Source: Rhizobium sp. BG4 (GTDB lineage: Bacteria; Pseudomonadota; Alphaproteobacteria; Rhizobiales; Rhizobiaceae). From it: a stretch of 64,000 nucleotides of DNA. Of the stretch, positions 56,257 to 64,000 are shown one piece after another. The notes beneath the pieces are model-generated. The model ran no database searches. It was not told where the DNA came from and saw nothing but the letters and a program-made list of their open reading frames with translations. Position numbers and translations under genes: made by a program. Every line of letters starts with the position of its first letter. The stretch's first letter is position 1. Location: assembly GCF_016864575.1 (NCBI RefSeq), contig NZ_CP044125.1, positions 2,595,001-2,659,000 of the forward strand. Direction: 5' to 3'.

Positions 56257-57357
56257 ATGACCGACCTTGTGAACGAAATTCGCGCCCAAGGCTTCTGGCT
56301 TCCGGACTGGCTGGCAAGCACCGTCATCTTCGCCGCCGTCGTGGCGCTGGCGCTCTTCATCCACCGGCTCGCCTTCCGCCTGCTGACACGCATCGTTGCC
56401 GAGCGGGATCTCTTCTGGCGATCGCTGGTTTCGCGCCTCGAACGGGTGGCGCGGCTGGCGATCCTGACCGCGGCGCTGTCCTTTGCCGCCACCGTCTCGC
56501 CGCTGACGGAATATCAAGCCTCGACGCTGCGCCACATCCTGCTGATCGCCTTCATCATTCTCGTTGCGGCGATGGCGCGGACCGCCAAGCATATCTGGAT
56601 GACCGTCTATCTCCGGCGCTTCAAGCTGGATGCCGAGGACAATCTTCTCGCCCGCAAGCACGTGACCCAGTCGCGCATCATAGAGCGGATCGCCGACCTC
56701 CTGATCGTCATGGTGGCGATCGCCTCCTGCCTGATGACCTTCGATGCCGTCAAGCAGTATGGCGTCAGCCTGCTGGCGTCGGCCGGTGTCGCCGGTATCG
56801 TCGTTGGTCTGGCGCTCCAGCCGGTGCTGAAGAACCTGTTTGCCGGCATCCAGCTGGCCATCACCCAGCCGATCCGCATTGACGATGCGCTGCTCGTCGA
56901 GGGCGAGTGGGGCAATGTCGAGGAGATCACTTCCACCTATGTCGTCGTGAAGATCTGGGACTGGCGGCGGCTGATCCTGCCGCTCAGCTACTTCATCGAG
57001 AACCCCTTCCAGAACTGGACCCGCGAAAGCGCCTCGCTGATCGGCAATGTCATGCTTTATCTCGATTACAGCGTGCCGGTGCCCGTCATCCGCAGGAAGG
57101 TGGAGGAGATCCTGGCCGCCTCGAAACTCTGGGACAAGCGGGTGGTCAATGTCGCCGTCACCGATTTCAAGGAGAGCGTGATGGAAATCCGCATCCTCGC
57201 GTCGGCGTCCAATTCCGGCCGCACCTTCGACCTGCGCTGCGAAATCCGCGAAAAGCTGATCGATTTCATCCAGCAGGACTATCCGCATGCGCTGCCGCAC
57301 GTGAGGGCGGTGATGGATGGCGGCAACGGTGTGCCGCGCAGGCAGGCAGCGGAGTGA
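56257..57357 (+). CDS. Small MscS-family mechanosensitive channel
   Basis: 366 residues. Four to five membrane helices lie in the first 190 residues. The pore helix and beta domain have GVSLLASAGVAGIVVGLALQ and LKNLFAGIQLAITQPIRIDD. A cytosolic region includes WDWRRLILPLSYF and ends with an alpha/beta domain. It is shorter than the channel at 3182-5290 and lacks a signal peptide, so the two belong to different MscS subgroups. The start at ATG 56257 has only a weak ribosome site. Confidence 0.88.
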   Translation: MTDLVNEIRAQGFWLPDWLASTVIFAAVVALALFIHRLAFRLLTRIVAERDLFWRSLVSRLERVARLAILTAALSFAATVSPLTEYQASTLRHILLIAFIILVAAMARTAKHIWMTVYLRRFKLDAEDNLLARKHVTQSRIIERIADLLIVMVAIASCLMTFDAVKQYGVSLLASAGVAGIVVGLALQPVLKNLFAGIQLAITQPIRIDDALLVEGEWGNVEEITSTYVVVKIWDWRRLILPLSYFIENPFQNWTRESASLIGNVMLYLDYSVPVPVIRRKVEEILAASKLWDKRVVNVAVTDFKESVMEIRILASASNSGRTFDLRCEIREKLIDFIQQDYPHALPHVRAVMDGGNGVPRRQAAE

Positions 57358-57523
57358 GGCCGTTCTACGCGCCCCTTGCGTGACGGGGCGTTCCTTTCTA
57401 TATCCAGCGCCAATGAAAGACCGGCGGCCGACCCCGCCGGCGGCAGCACAATCCGCGGCATTTGCAGGGCAAGGCACGGATCGCTACAATCGTATTTCCT
57501 GAGCGCAGAGTTGGCAGTACCTC

Positions 57524-58723
57524 GTGAACACACTGGATTTTGACAAGAAGCCCGAAGACACCCGTGTCGTCGTCGCCATGTCCGGCGGCGTGGACAGTTC
57601 CGTCGTGGCCGGGATTTTGAAACACCAGGGCTACGATGTGCTCGGCATCACCCTGCAGCTCTACGATCATGGCGCCGCCGTCCACCGCGCCGGTTCCTGC
57701 TGCGCCGGTCAGGATATCGACGATGCGCGCCGCGTCTGCGAGACGCTCGGCATTCCGCATTATGTGCTCGATTACGAAAAGCGCTTCCGCGACACGGTCA
57801 TCAATCCGTTCATGGAAAGCTATGTGGCGGGCGAGACGCCGATCCCCTGCGTCTCCTGCAACCAGACGGTCAAGTTTGCCGATCTCCTCGAGACTGCCAA
57901 GGAACTCGGCGCCGATGCGCTGGCGACCGGCCACTATATCCGCTCGCGGCCCAACCCGGCGCCCGGCAATCCCGGCCGCCGTGCGCTCTACCGCCCGGCC
58001 GATGCCGATCGCGACCAGAGCTACTTCCTGTTCGCGACGACGCAGGAGCAGATCGATTATCTGCGCTTCCCGCTTGGCGGTCTGCCGAAGGCGGAGACCC
58101 GCAAGCTGGCCGAAGAGATGGGCCTTGTCGTTGCCAAGAAGGCCGACAGCCAGGACATCTGTTTCGTGCCGCAGGGCAAGTATTCCGACGTCATCAACAA
58201 GCTGAAGCCGAATGCGGCGCTCGCCGGCGAGATCGTCCATCTCGACGGCCGCGTGCTCGGCCAGCATGACGGCATCCTGCACTACACGATCGGCCAGCGC
58301 CGCGGCATCGGCGTCGCCACCGGCGAGCCGCTCTATGTGGTCTATCTCGACGCCCGCTCGCGCCGCGTCATCGTCGGCCCCAAGGAAGCGCTGGAAACGC
58401 ACCGCGTCTATCTGCGCGACGTCAACTGGCTGGGCGATGAGGAGCTTCTCCAGGCGGCCTCCGGCGAAGGCTTTGCCTGTTATGCCAAGGTGCGTTCCAC
58501 CCGCGTGCCGGAGCCCGCCGTTCTGCGTGGCGACGCCTCGGGCATCTATGTCGATCTGACCGTCGGCGAAGCCGGCATCGCGCCCGGCCAGGCCTGCGCG
58601 CTCTATTCCGCGCCCGGCGACGACGCCCGCGTTTTCGGCGGCGGCTTCATCGAGCGCTCCGAACGTGAGCCCGCCGCCGAGGCCTCGCTGAAGGCACTTC
58701 TGAGCCAGCCGGTGGCTGCATAA
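57524..58723 (+). CDS. mnmA: tRNA-specific 2-thiouridylase
   Basis: 399 residues. It thiolates U34 of the tRNAs for Lys, Glu and Gln. The PP-loop is [13 protein letters not shown] (about 19-31), followed by the tRNA-facing region. The first catalytic cysteine is in [11 protein letters not shown] (near 109) and the second in [11 protein letters not shown] (near 209); [19 protein letters not shown] begins the C-terminal beta-barrel. It starts with GTG at 57524 without a strong ribosome site, but the N-terminus fits the family. It is one of two anticodon-modifying enzymes in the window (see tilS). Confidence 0.95.
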   Translation: MNTLDFDKKPEDTRVVVAMSGGVDSSVVAGILKHQGYDVLGITLQLYDHGAAVHRAGSCCAGQDIDDARRVCETLGIPHYVLDYEKRFRDTVINPFMESYVAGETPIPCVSCNQTVKFADLLETAKELGADALATGHYIRSRPNPAPGNPGRRALYRPADADRDQSYFLFATTQEQIDYLRFPLGGLPKAETRKLAEEMGLVVAKKADSQDICFVPQGKYSDVINKLKPNAALAGEIVHLDGRVLGQHDGILHYTIGQRRGIGVATGEPLYVVYLDARSRRVIVGPKEALETHRVYLRDVNWLGDEELLQAASGEGFACYAKVRSTRVPEPAVLRGDASGIYVDLTVGEAGIAPGQACALYSAPGDDARVFGGGFIERSEREPAAEASLKALLSQPVAA

Positions 58724-58733
58724 ATTTCTTGGG

Positions 58734-58761
58734 AAAGGCGATGCTGCGGTGCAGCCTTTTT
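58734..58761 (+). terminator. Terminator-like hairpin after mnmA
   Basis: AAAGGC (58734-58739) pairs with GCCTTT (58754-58759), with an inner TGC/GCA pairing and a T-run. It lies 11 bases after the mnmA stop. Confidence 0.6.
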
Positions 58762-58852
58762 CTCCTTCATGTGCTTGACACAAAGCCGAGACGCTCTTAA
58801 TAACCCGCTCACCGACGGGCCGAGCGCTTTGCGAATGGCTTGTTCGAGTTGT

Positions 58853-58929
58853 GGCTGGGTAGCTCAGTTGGTGAGAGCGCAGGATTCATAACCCTGAGGT
58901 CGGCGGTTCAATTCCGCCCCCCGCTACCA
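58853..58929 (+). tRNA. tRNA with CAT anticodon (elongator Met most likely)
   Basis: A 77-base cloverleaf including the encoded CCA (58927-58929). It has D arm GCTC/GAGC, an anticodon loop TTCATAA with CAT, variable loop AGGTC, and T arm GGCGG-TTCAATT-CCGCC. It lacks the features of an initiator tRNA (no three G-C pairs next to the anticodon loop). The acceptor stem is imperfect: G1-T72 is a wobble and T4-C69 is a mismatch; A31-C39 in the anticodon stem is also unpaired. A minor Ile-tRNA that TilS would modify is the alternative. Confidence 0.85.
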
Positions 58930-58994
58930 ATCTTCTCCAATCAAAGACGCTATTGGAATTGACGGCTGGCACCGGCCGGTTTCGCTATGTCTAC

Positions 58995-59132
58995 CTATCG
59001 GCCTCTCCGCGCAAAGCCTCCGGCCGCCGCGCCAAGCGCAATGCCGACGGCGATGCCGATTGCGGTATCTTCGAAGAGGATCGATCCGGTTGCCGCCCCG
59101 ATGGCGGTGCCGATTGCTATTCCAAGCGCCAT
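58995..59132 (-). CDS. Small glycine-zipper membrane peptide (possible)
   Basis: A 45-residue ORF made almost entirely of glycine-zipper sequence (ALGIAIGTAIGAATG, then AIGIAVGIALGAAAGG) with a charged hinge (LFEDT) and a basic end. This is a pattern of small membrane-associated proteins common in rhizobia. It follows, on the same strand, the remnant 3' end of a GGDEF-EAL gene at 59164-59224. No good ribosome site is visible, and a longer in-frame version starting at 59249 runs through that remnant. Whether it is still expressed is uncertain. Confidence 0.4.
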   Translation of the reverse strand: MALGIAIGTAIGAATGSILFEDTAIGIAVGIALGAAAGGFARRGR

Positions 59133-59163
59133 GCCAGTCGAGATAGGCCTGAGGGCGAGTGAT

Positions 59164-59205
59164 TCAACCCGCCGCCGACAGCGTCTGCATCCGCTCGTCG
59201 ATAAA
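59164..59205 (-). repeat. Direct repeat A: remnant 3' end of the GGDEF-EAL gene
   Basis: These 42 bases match 60257-60298 with one difference. In the minus frame they encode the final residues FIDERMQTLSAG and a stop, as at the end of the intact GGDEF-EAL gene (FIEERMQTLSAAG). Similarity continues to about 59224 with differences mostly at third codon positions (ADQAAS against ADQAAA). The remnant therefore looks like the end of a diverged orthologue, not a fresh copy. Confidence 0.85.
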
Positions 59206-59307
59206 TGACGCTGCTTGATCTGCCACGCCCTGAACTCGGGAATTGACATCTCTACGCTCTCTTTGGTAGCGGCCTCGCTGGAATATTTTCAATTTAGAAG
59301 CGTCCTG

Positions 59308-60297
59308 ATGATTCTCGCGTGCTGTATAGATAGAAATTATGTTGAACTCGCCGGTGTCATGCTACGATCGGTTCATCAGTTCGGAAATGTCGGTGCTGTT
59401 CAGTTCTGGATACTTGCCGATCGTCTTACAGAGGCTGACAAAGCCAATATTGCTGCGGCCGCGGATCGAGAAGTAACCTTTGTCGACATGACGAAGGAAA
59501 TGGCGGGTCGAATTGAGAATCTCAAAACGACGTCATATTGGAGCCGGTCCATCTACGGCCGTCTGCTCATGCCCGAGATTGTCGATGAAACCTGCGAACG
59601 TATCGTCTATCTGGACGCCGACGTTATCGTAAAAGGCGACATCTCGCATCTTTTCGAGACCGACCTCCAAGATAATCTCGTGGCAGCGTGCTGCACGGTT
59701 GGTGGCGCGAAGCTGAATCGTCGTTTGGGACGGAATGACGATGAGCTTTATTTTAACTCCGGCGTTCTGGTCCTCGATGTAAAGAAGTGGCGAAATGAAG
59801 GGCTTACGCGAAAAGCGATCGAGCTACTGCAAATCAACAACTATACATTTATGGATCAGGATGTCCTGAACGTCCTGTCGACGGGCCGGGTGTTGTCACT
59901 TGAGTGGATTTGGAACGCCCAGAGAGGGAACGACTTCGCTGACGCGGTGATCGTGCACTTCATTCACGCGAAACCTGATAGTGTCGAGTGCCAGCATCCA
60001 GAAAAGGACTTCTATCTCAATTTGCGCGCTCAAACGCCGTGGGGAAGACGGCGCCTTCGCACAAAGACTGACAGGAGACTTCGCAAGCTCGGGCATTCGC
60101 TCAAGTATCGCCTTCGATATATGCGCCAACTCTTTTCCATCAGTGTTGATGAAATGCTTCGCAGGCTCACGGCTATGGGGGCAAATACCGAAAGCCTCGT
60201 TTCGACAGTTGAAAATTTGGCTTGGCTAAGGGAAAGATGGTGGCTCCCAGGGAGCCTCAACCCGCCGCCGACAGCGTCTGCATCCGCTCTTCGATAA
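59308..60297 (+). CDS. GT8-family (LPS-type) glycosyltransferase, atypical composition
   Basis: 329 residues of glycosyltransferase family 8, of the LPS galactosyl/glucosyltransferase type. It has LACCIDRNYVELAGVMLRSV at the start, WSRSIYGRLLMPEIV, the DxD in RIVYLDADVIVKGDISHLF, YFNSGVLVLDVKKWR and the late HFIHAKP. It would add a hexose to a surface glycan. The gene is markedly more AT-rich than its neighbours, with codons such as AAT, TTA and ATA frequent. It lies between two copies of the same repeat, and its last 13 codons are encoded by copy B, antisense to the end of the GGDEF-EAL gene. All this marks a transferred gene. Confidence 0.85.
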   Translation: MILACCIDRNYVELAGVMLRSVHQFGNVGAVQFWILADRLTEADKANIAAAADREVTFVDMTKEMAGRIENLKTTSYWSRSIYGRLLMPEIVDETCERIVYLDADVIVKGDISHLFETDLQDNLVAACCTVGGAKLNRRLGRNDDELYFNSGVLVLDVKKWRNEGLTRKAIELLQINNYTFMDQDVLNVLSTGRVLSLEWIWNAQRGNDFADAVIVHFIHAKPDSVECQHPEKDFYLNLRAQTPWGRRRLRTKTDRRLRKLGHSLKYRLRYMRQLFSISVDEMLRRLTAMGANTESLVSTVENLAWLRERWWLPGSLNPPPTASASALR

Positions 60298-60298
60298 A
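60257..60298 (-). repeat. Direct repeat B: native 3' end of the GGDEF-EAL gene
   Basis: The partner of the repeat at 59164-59205 (41 of 42 bases identical). It is the true end of the GGDEF-EAL gene and also provides the end and stop codon of the convergent GT8 gene. Recombination between the two repeats would remove exactly the GT8 segment of 1,093 bases. Confidence 0.85.
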
Positions 60299-61825
60299 CG
60301 CCGCAGCCTGATCCGCCGGCATCGCCTTGCCGAAGAGGTAGCCCTGGCCGATGTCGCAGCCGAGGCGGGTCAGGTAGCCGAGCTGGCTGTGTTCCTCGAT
60401 GCCTTCCGCGGTCGTCTTGATATTCAGGCTGTGGCCGAGGCCGAGCATGGCGCGGACAATCTTTTCCTGGCGCTCGTCTTCCTGGTAGGTGGCGACGAAG
60501 CTCTTGTCGATCTTGATCTTGTCGAAGCGGTAGCGGGCGAGCTGGGCGAGGCTGGAATAGCCGGTGCCGAAATCGTCGAGCGCGATCTGGACGCCTGCCG
60601 CATGCAGCTCGTCGAGGATGACGGCGGCGATCGCCGGATCCTGAATCAGGGCATTCTCGGTGATCTCGATCTCCAGCCTTTCCGGCGGCAGGCCGGAGGC
60701 GGCGAGCACTTTCAGGATGCGCGAGGCGAGCAGCCGATCTTCCATCTGCACCGGAGAGATATTGAAGGAGAGGACGATATGGGCGTGCCAGCCGAGCGCG
60801 TCGCGGCAGGCCTGCGACAGCAGGTTCTCGAAGAGCTCGGTAATCATCCCGGTTTCCTCGGCAATGCCGATGAAGACGGGGGGAGGGATGTTGACGCCGG
60901 TATCGTCGGACCAGCGGGCCAGCGCCTCGAAGCCACAGATATCGCCGGTCTTCAGATCGATCAGTGGCTGGTAGAAGGGACGGATCGCCTTCTGCTGGAT
61001 GGCGGTGCGCAGCTTTGTCTCCAGAGAGGCGCGCTCGGCGACCTTGTCCTGCATTGAAGCCTCGAAGGCGAGCGCATGGTTCGGGCCGCGTGACTTCGCC
61101 TCATACATCGCCAGATCGGCGCGGTGGGCGGCGTTCTCAAGCGGTTCGCTGCCTTCGGTCCAGCGCTCGTAGCCGACACTGGCGCCGACTTCGACGGCAA
61201 AGCCTTCGATGCTGATCGGTCTTGTGACGGCCTGGATCAGCACGCGGGCGAAATGCTTCTCGCGCTCCTCGGTCATGCCGGCACCGATGATGACGAATTC
61301 GTCGCCACCGAAGCGATAGACGCAATCGGCATTGCCGAGCGAACAGATGCGTCGCGCCACCTCGATCAGCAGGATATCGCCGCCCTTATGGCCGACGAGA
61401 TCGTTGACTTTCTTGAAGCCGTCGAGATCGACCGAGAAGACGGTGACGTTGCGGGCCGCCGCGTTATACTCCTCGTCCGAAGCGTCCGGGCGGGCGAGCT
61501 TCTTGCGCTCGAAGGCATAGCGGTTCGGCAGTTTGGTCAGGTGATCGTGGGTGGCGGTCCAGTCGGCCTTGAACTGCGCGGCGGCGCGCAGTTCCATCTC
61601 GCGGCGGAGATCGGCAATGCGCAGGATCGAATAGATGAAGCTCATGGCGCCGGCGATGACGAAGGCAAGCACAAGCTTTTCGGCGCCGTAATCATCGAAC
61701 ATCTGCACAAAGGCCGAGAGGCCATCGCCGAATTCCAACAGGATTCCGAGCAGCCAGAGGACGCCCCCGAGCATCATGACCGATAGACACTGCCGTCCGG
61801 CACGGCTGCGAAAGAACCCCGGCAT
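60257..61825 (-). CDS. Membrane GGDEF-EAL cyclic-di-GMP signalling protein
   Basis: 522 residues. Two N-terminal membrane helices (about 14-34 and 48-68) are followed by a GGDEF domain (about 85-250) with FGGDEFVII and an EAL domain (about 262-515) with CGFEALARW, LSFNISPVQMEDR, EITENALI and [16 protein letters not shown]. Both active sites look intact. No extra sensor domain is present, so input may come through the membrane part. A CtrA full site lies 119 bases upstream of the ATG, which would link c-di-GMP to the cell cycle. Confidence 0.93.
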   Translation of the reverse strand: MPGFFRSRAGRQCLSVMMLGGVLWLLGILLEFGDGLSAFVQMFDDYGAEKLVLAFVIAGAMSFIYSILRIADLRREMELRAAAQFKADWTATHDHLTKLPNRYAFERKKLARPDASDEEYNAAARNVTVFSVDLDGFKKVNDLVGHKGGDILLIEVARRICSLGNADCVYRFGGDEFVIIGAGMTEEREKHFARVLIQAVTRPISIEGFAVEVGASVGYERWTEGSEPLENAAHRADLAMYEAKSRGPNHALAFEASMQDKVAERASLETKLRTAIQQKAIRPFYQPLIDLKTGDICGFEALARWSDDTGVNIPPPVFIGIAEETGMITELFENLLSQACRDALGWHAHIVLSFNISPVQMEDRLLASRILKVLAASGLPPERLEIEITENALIQDPAIAAVILDELHAAGVQIALDDFGTGYSSLAQLARYRFDKIKIDKSFVATYQEDERQEKIVRAMLGLGHSLNIKTTAEGIEEHSQLGYLTRLGCDIGQGYLFGKAMPADQAAAFIEERMQTLSAAG

Positions 61826-62174
61826 TCACATTTCCTCACCCCTGATAAGACATAGCAATATCATCGAAGTCTGAAATGTTCGTTGAAAACGGGTAGTGAT
61901 TGTTTGCTGCAATCTCCGTACGGTTTCGCACGCTTCGCGGGTTTTAAAGCGCCTTTAACTCAATTTGTAGATAGGTTCGATCCGTAACTTGTAGGTGCTG
62001 GTCAATAATATTACAGCCTTATGGTACGGAAAACACAGCTGTGGCTTTTTTGGGGGTACGGTTCCAATTGGCTTGTTGAAGCGGACTTAGTGTGCTTTGC
62101 AAGTCTGAGGGGAATCTGGCAGTCGTCGATCGCGCAACTCAAAGAGGTGCGCTGTTGGCATTGAGGGGACGCAA
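61826..62174. promoter_or_regulatory. Divergent promoter region with a CtrA full site
   Basis: About 350 AT-rich bases between the GGDEF-EAL gene and the export-protein gene. TTAAAGCGCCTTTAA at 61944-61958 is an exact CtrA consensus (TTAA-N7-TTAA) and is itself nearly palindromic. No ORF or RNA gene is recognised. The ribosome site GAGGGGAC for the downstream gene lies at 62163-62170. Confidence 0.5.
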
Positions 62175-63353
62175 TTGGTTCGGTCGAGTGTTGTATTGAT
62201 CTGCCTGGCTTTGGCCGGTTGTCAGGCTGTTCCTGCTCAGGGTCCTCTTGCGGATGCCATCAATCAGGATGCTGGACGCTCTGCTTCTGAAGTCGGCCGG
62301 CGTAACACGGCTGTCTTCGACATTGTTGATGTCGATAGCCGTTCGGCTACTCTCGTTTCGAAATATGTGGCCACCGCGCTCAATCGCCGTTTTGGCATCG
62401 GCGGCGGTATCGGGCGTGTTGTCATAGGTGTCGGCGACCATCTCAAGGTGTCAATTTTCGAAGCAGGCAGCGACGGTCTGTTCTCGACAGCTGAATCCAA
62501 ACAGATCAATCTTGATATTGTCGTGCAACCCGACGGTATGGCGGCTATACCTTATGCCGGTTCCGTCAAGTTTGCCGGAAAGACGCTTGAGGAAGCACGT
62601 AAAGCTATTCTTTCATCCTTGGCAAACAAGGCGGTCGAGCCGGATGTCATCGTAACCAGCGTCAGCACGGCCTCGCGTAACGTCACGGTATCAGGCGCGG
62701 TCGGTACGCCCTCTCAGGTTCCGCTCAGCCTTGTCAGCGAGAAGATCACCGAGGTCATCGCAAAAGCCGGCGGATCACGCGCGCAGCCCTACGAAGCCTA
62801 TGTAACGCTCGTTCGCGGCAGGAAAACGGGCACGGCGCTTTTGCAGTCCATTATCGAAAATCCGTCAGAAGATATCTATGTTCAGCCGGGCGACCAGATA
62901 TTTGTGTCTCAGGATCCGCGAACATTCACGATCCTAGGTTCGGCTAACAGCAATGCGCGTGTCAATTTCGGCGCCAATGATCTCAATCTTCTGGAGGCTG
63001 TCGCGCTGGGCCGTGGCGGCAATGATCTGACGACCGACGCCAAAGGCTACTTTGTCTTCCGCTACGAAGAACCTGATGTCGTGATGAGCCTTCTTGGAAC
63101 TCAACGCTTCCACGAGCTGCTCGCCAAGGGCCTGATGCCTGACAGCGTCGGCCGGTATCCAATTGTCTACAGATTTGACATGAGCCATCCGGATAGCCTG
63201 ATCGTGGGGCAAACCTTCCCGGTGAAGAACCGCGACGTCGTCTATATTTCGCGGCATCCGTCGGTGGACATCAAGATGTTCCTCGGGATTGTCGGTCAGC
63301 CGGTAGCGATCGCTGCACAGAGTGCGTCGATCTACAACAACTTCAACGATTAG
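62175..63353 (+). CDS. Wza/PssN-like outer-membrane polysaccharide export lipoprotein
   Basis: 392 residues. A lipoprotein signal ends in the lipobox LALAGC (Cys near 16). The polysaccharide-export domain (GIGRVVIGVGDHLKVSIFEA, then LDIVVQPDGMAAIPYAGSVK and TLEEARKAI) is followed by two SLBB-type segments (NVTVSGAVGTPSQVPLS and FTILGSANSNARVNF). This is the plan and length of PssN/OMA proteins that form the outer-membrane channel for capsule or exopolysaccharide. It starts with TTG at 62175 behind a strong GAGGGG. The next gene downstream is a polyketide-type synthase, so the exported polymer may carry or need a special lipid. Confidence 0.9.
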   Translation: MVRSSVVLICLALAGCQAVPAQGPLADAINQDAGRSASEVGRRNTAVFDIVDVDSRSATLVSKYVATALNRRFGIGGGIGRVVIGVGDHLKVSIFEAGSDGLFSTAESKQINLDIVVQPDGMAAIPYAGSVKFAGKTLEEARKAILSSLANKAVEPDVIVTSVSTASRNVTVSGAVGTPSQVPLSLVSEKITEVIAKAGGSRAQPYEAYVTLVRGRKTGTALLQSIIENPSEDIYVQPGDQIFVSQDPRTFTILGSANSNARVNFGANDLNLLEAVALGRGGNDLTTDAKGYFVFRYEEPDVVMSLLGTQRFHELLAKGLMPDSVGRYPIVYRFDMSHPDSLIVGQTFPVKNRDVVYISRHPSVDIKMFLGIVGQPVAIAAQSASIYNNFND

Positions 63354-63582
63354 AATATTTTAAGTTGTTTTCTGCTGCCTCGGCGGCAGGGGCGGTTCAG
63401 GGTTGATTGCAATCAATCCGTGCCTTGCTTTTGGGTGGCGATGTTTTCGTCTCGCTTAATTTCGGATTTCTAAAATACAACCTTAAATGATATTTTTGAA
63501 TGACAGCGGCAGCCTTTTGTGGTGTCTGCCTGTGACGCTTTTTGGGGTCATCCTGCGTGGTGCCGTGACATGAAGACATTTG

Positions 63583-64000
63583 ATGGCCATGACGACTGAA
63601 ATTATCGGACGCGCGATCATTGCTCCGGGTGCTCCTTCCGTAGATGCGCTACGGCAGGTTCTCGAAGATGCAAGATGCACCGTCAGCGAGATTCCGGCCG
63701 GACGTTGGGAGCTTGGTCGCTTTTGGCATCCGACGCAGGGCCTTCCCGGCAAGACATACTCGTTCGCGGCCGGTGTGCTTCACGATATCTATCATTTCGA
63801 TCCTGCGGTTTTCGGCCTTTCGCAGCGCGAAGCCATACAGATGGATCCGCAGCAGCGCATTCTGCTCAATCTGGTCTGGCGCGCGCTTGAGGACGCCAAT
63901 CTTCCGGCGGCGGCCTTGGTGGGAGAGCGCGTGGGTGTCTATGTCGGCGCATCGAGCCTCGACAACGGGAATCTGGCAGCAGAGGATCCGGCTTCCGGCA
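63583..64000 (+). CDS. Type I polyketide/fatty-acid synthase, N-terminal fragment (RkpA-like)
   Basis: 139 residues are visible before the right edge. They form the start of a beta-ketoacyl synthase domain: EIIGRAIIAPGAPSVDALRQ, SEIPAGRWELGRFWHP, GKTYSFAAGVLHDIYHFDPA, the signature LSQREAIQMDPQQRILLNLV, and GVYVGASSLDNGN. The catalytic cysteine would lie beyond the window. Rhizobial RkpA, a multidomain synthase needed for K-antigen, begins in a similar way, and the upstream export lipoprotein supports a surface-polysaccharide role. The ATG at 63583 is chosen, with one at 63589 also possible. The 229 bases before it hold nothing recognisable. Confidence 0.8.
   Translation, partial: MAMTTEIIGRAIIAPGAPSVDALRQVLEDARCTVSEIPAGRWELGRFWHPTQGLPGKTYSFAAGVLHDIYHFDPAVFGLSQREAIQMDPQQRILLNLVWRALEDANLPAAALVGERVGVYVGASSLDNGNLAAEDPASG

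Noticed and set aside
58930..60300. A tRNA-linked integrative element with an integrase
   Set aside because: No integrase gene and no repeat of the tRNA 3' end were found; the repeat present derives from the GGDEF-EAL gene.

Overview
The window comes from the chromosome of an alphaproteobacterium of the Rhizobiaceae, most probably a Rhizobium. The evidence is the lpiA/mprF-acvB pair, the sulfolipid genes sqdB-sqdD-sqdC, two RIME-type palindromic intergenic repeats, CtrA-type TTAA-N7-TTAA sites, an alphaproteobacterial serC leader, and an orderly tolQRAB-pal-cpoB-tilS-ftsH-glmM block. Base composition is about 60-63% GC, except for one GT8 glycosyltransferase segment near 59.3-60.2 kb that is clearly more AT-rich.

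Layout. 0-10 kb: a HlyD-type adaptor with a truncated secreted protein, a short 6-phosphogluconate dehydrogenase, a large MscS channel, the lysyl-phosphatidylglycerol pair mprF/lpiA-acvB, and a DinB-fold protein. 10-14.5 kb: the ruvC-ruvA-ruvB operon, interrupted by two different VapBC-type toxin-antitoxin pairs and ending in a Nudix gene. 14.7-20.8 kb: a chemoreceptor, a TetR regulator beside a DoxX-like gene, a luciferase-like oxidoreductase, and IalB and SH3 periplasmic proteins. 20.9-24.7 kb: an ECF sigma factor with its zinc-finger anti-sigma factor, divergent from a Tat-exported metallo-hydrolase, a TPR protein and a DoxX protein. Two copies of the same promoter sequence face outward between the two arms. 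24.8-29.5 kb: yebC, a pyridoxamine-oxidase-fold stress protein, a second MBL protein, ymdB, and a 5-formyltetrahydrofolate cyclo-ligase gene with an apparent frameshift. 29.5-32.7 kb: sqdB-sqdD-sqdC. 32.8-44.3 kb: ybgC-tolQRAB-pal-cpoB-tilS-ftsH-glmM (envelope constriction, tRNA-Ile decoding, membrane proteolysis, UDP-GlcNAc supply). 44.4-48.4 kb: an outer-membrane barrel protein and serC-serA. 48.4-51.8 kb: a YidB-like protein and a Zn/Cd P-type ATPase with its MerR regulator. 52-57.4 kb: a PAS-GGDEF-EAL protein, a LysR regulator, a TDT transporter gene with two apparent frameshifts, and a second MscS channel. 57.5-64 kb: mnmA, a tRNA with anticodon CAT, a GT8 gene set between two copies of the 3' end of a GGDEF-EAL gene, that GGDEF-EAL gene, a Wza/PssN-like polysaccharide export lipoprotein, and the start of a type I polyketide/fatty-acid synthase that runs off the window.

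How it fits together. Much of the window concerns the cell envelope: lipid head-group modification (MprF/AcvB, Sqd), Tol-Pal, osmotic channels, export of an acidic polysaccharide, and envelope-stress sensing by the ECF module. Candidate CtrA sites precede the outer-membrane barrel gene and lie between the GGDEF-EAL and export genes. They hint that surface functions are tied to the cell cycle.

Most noteworthy: the ECF module with matched divergent promoters; the ruv operon hosting two toxin-antitoxin modules, one of them translationally coupled to ruvB; the GT8 insertion scar; and three single-base losses in G/C runs in two genes, which are either young pseudogenes or consensus errors.
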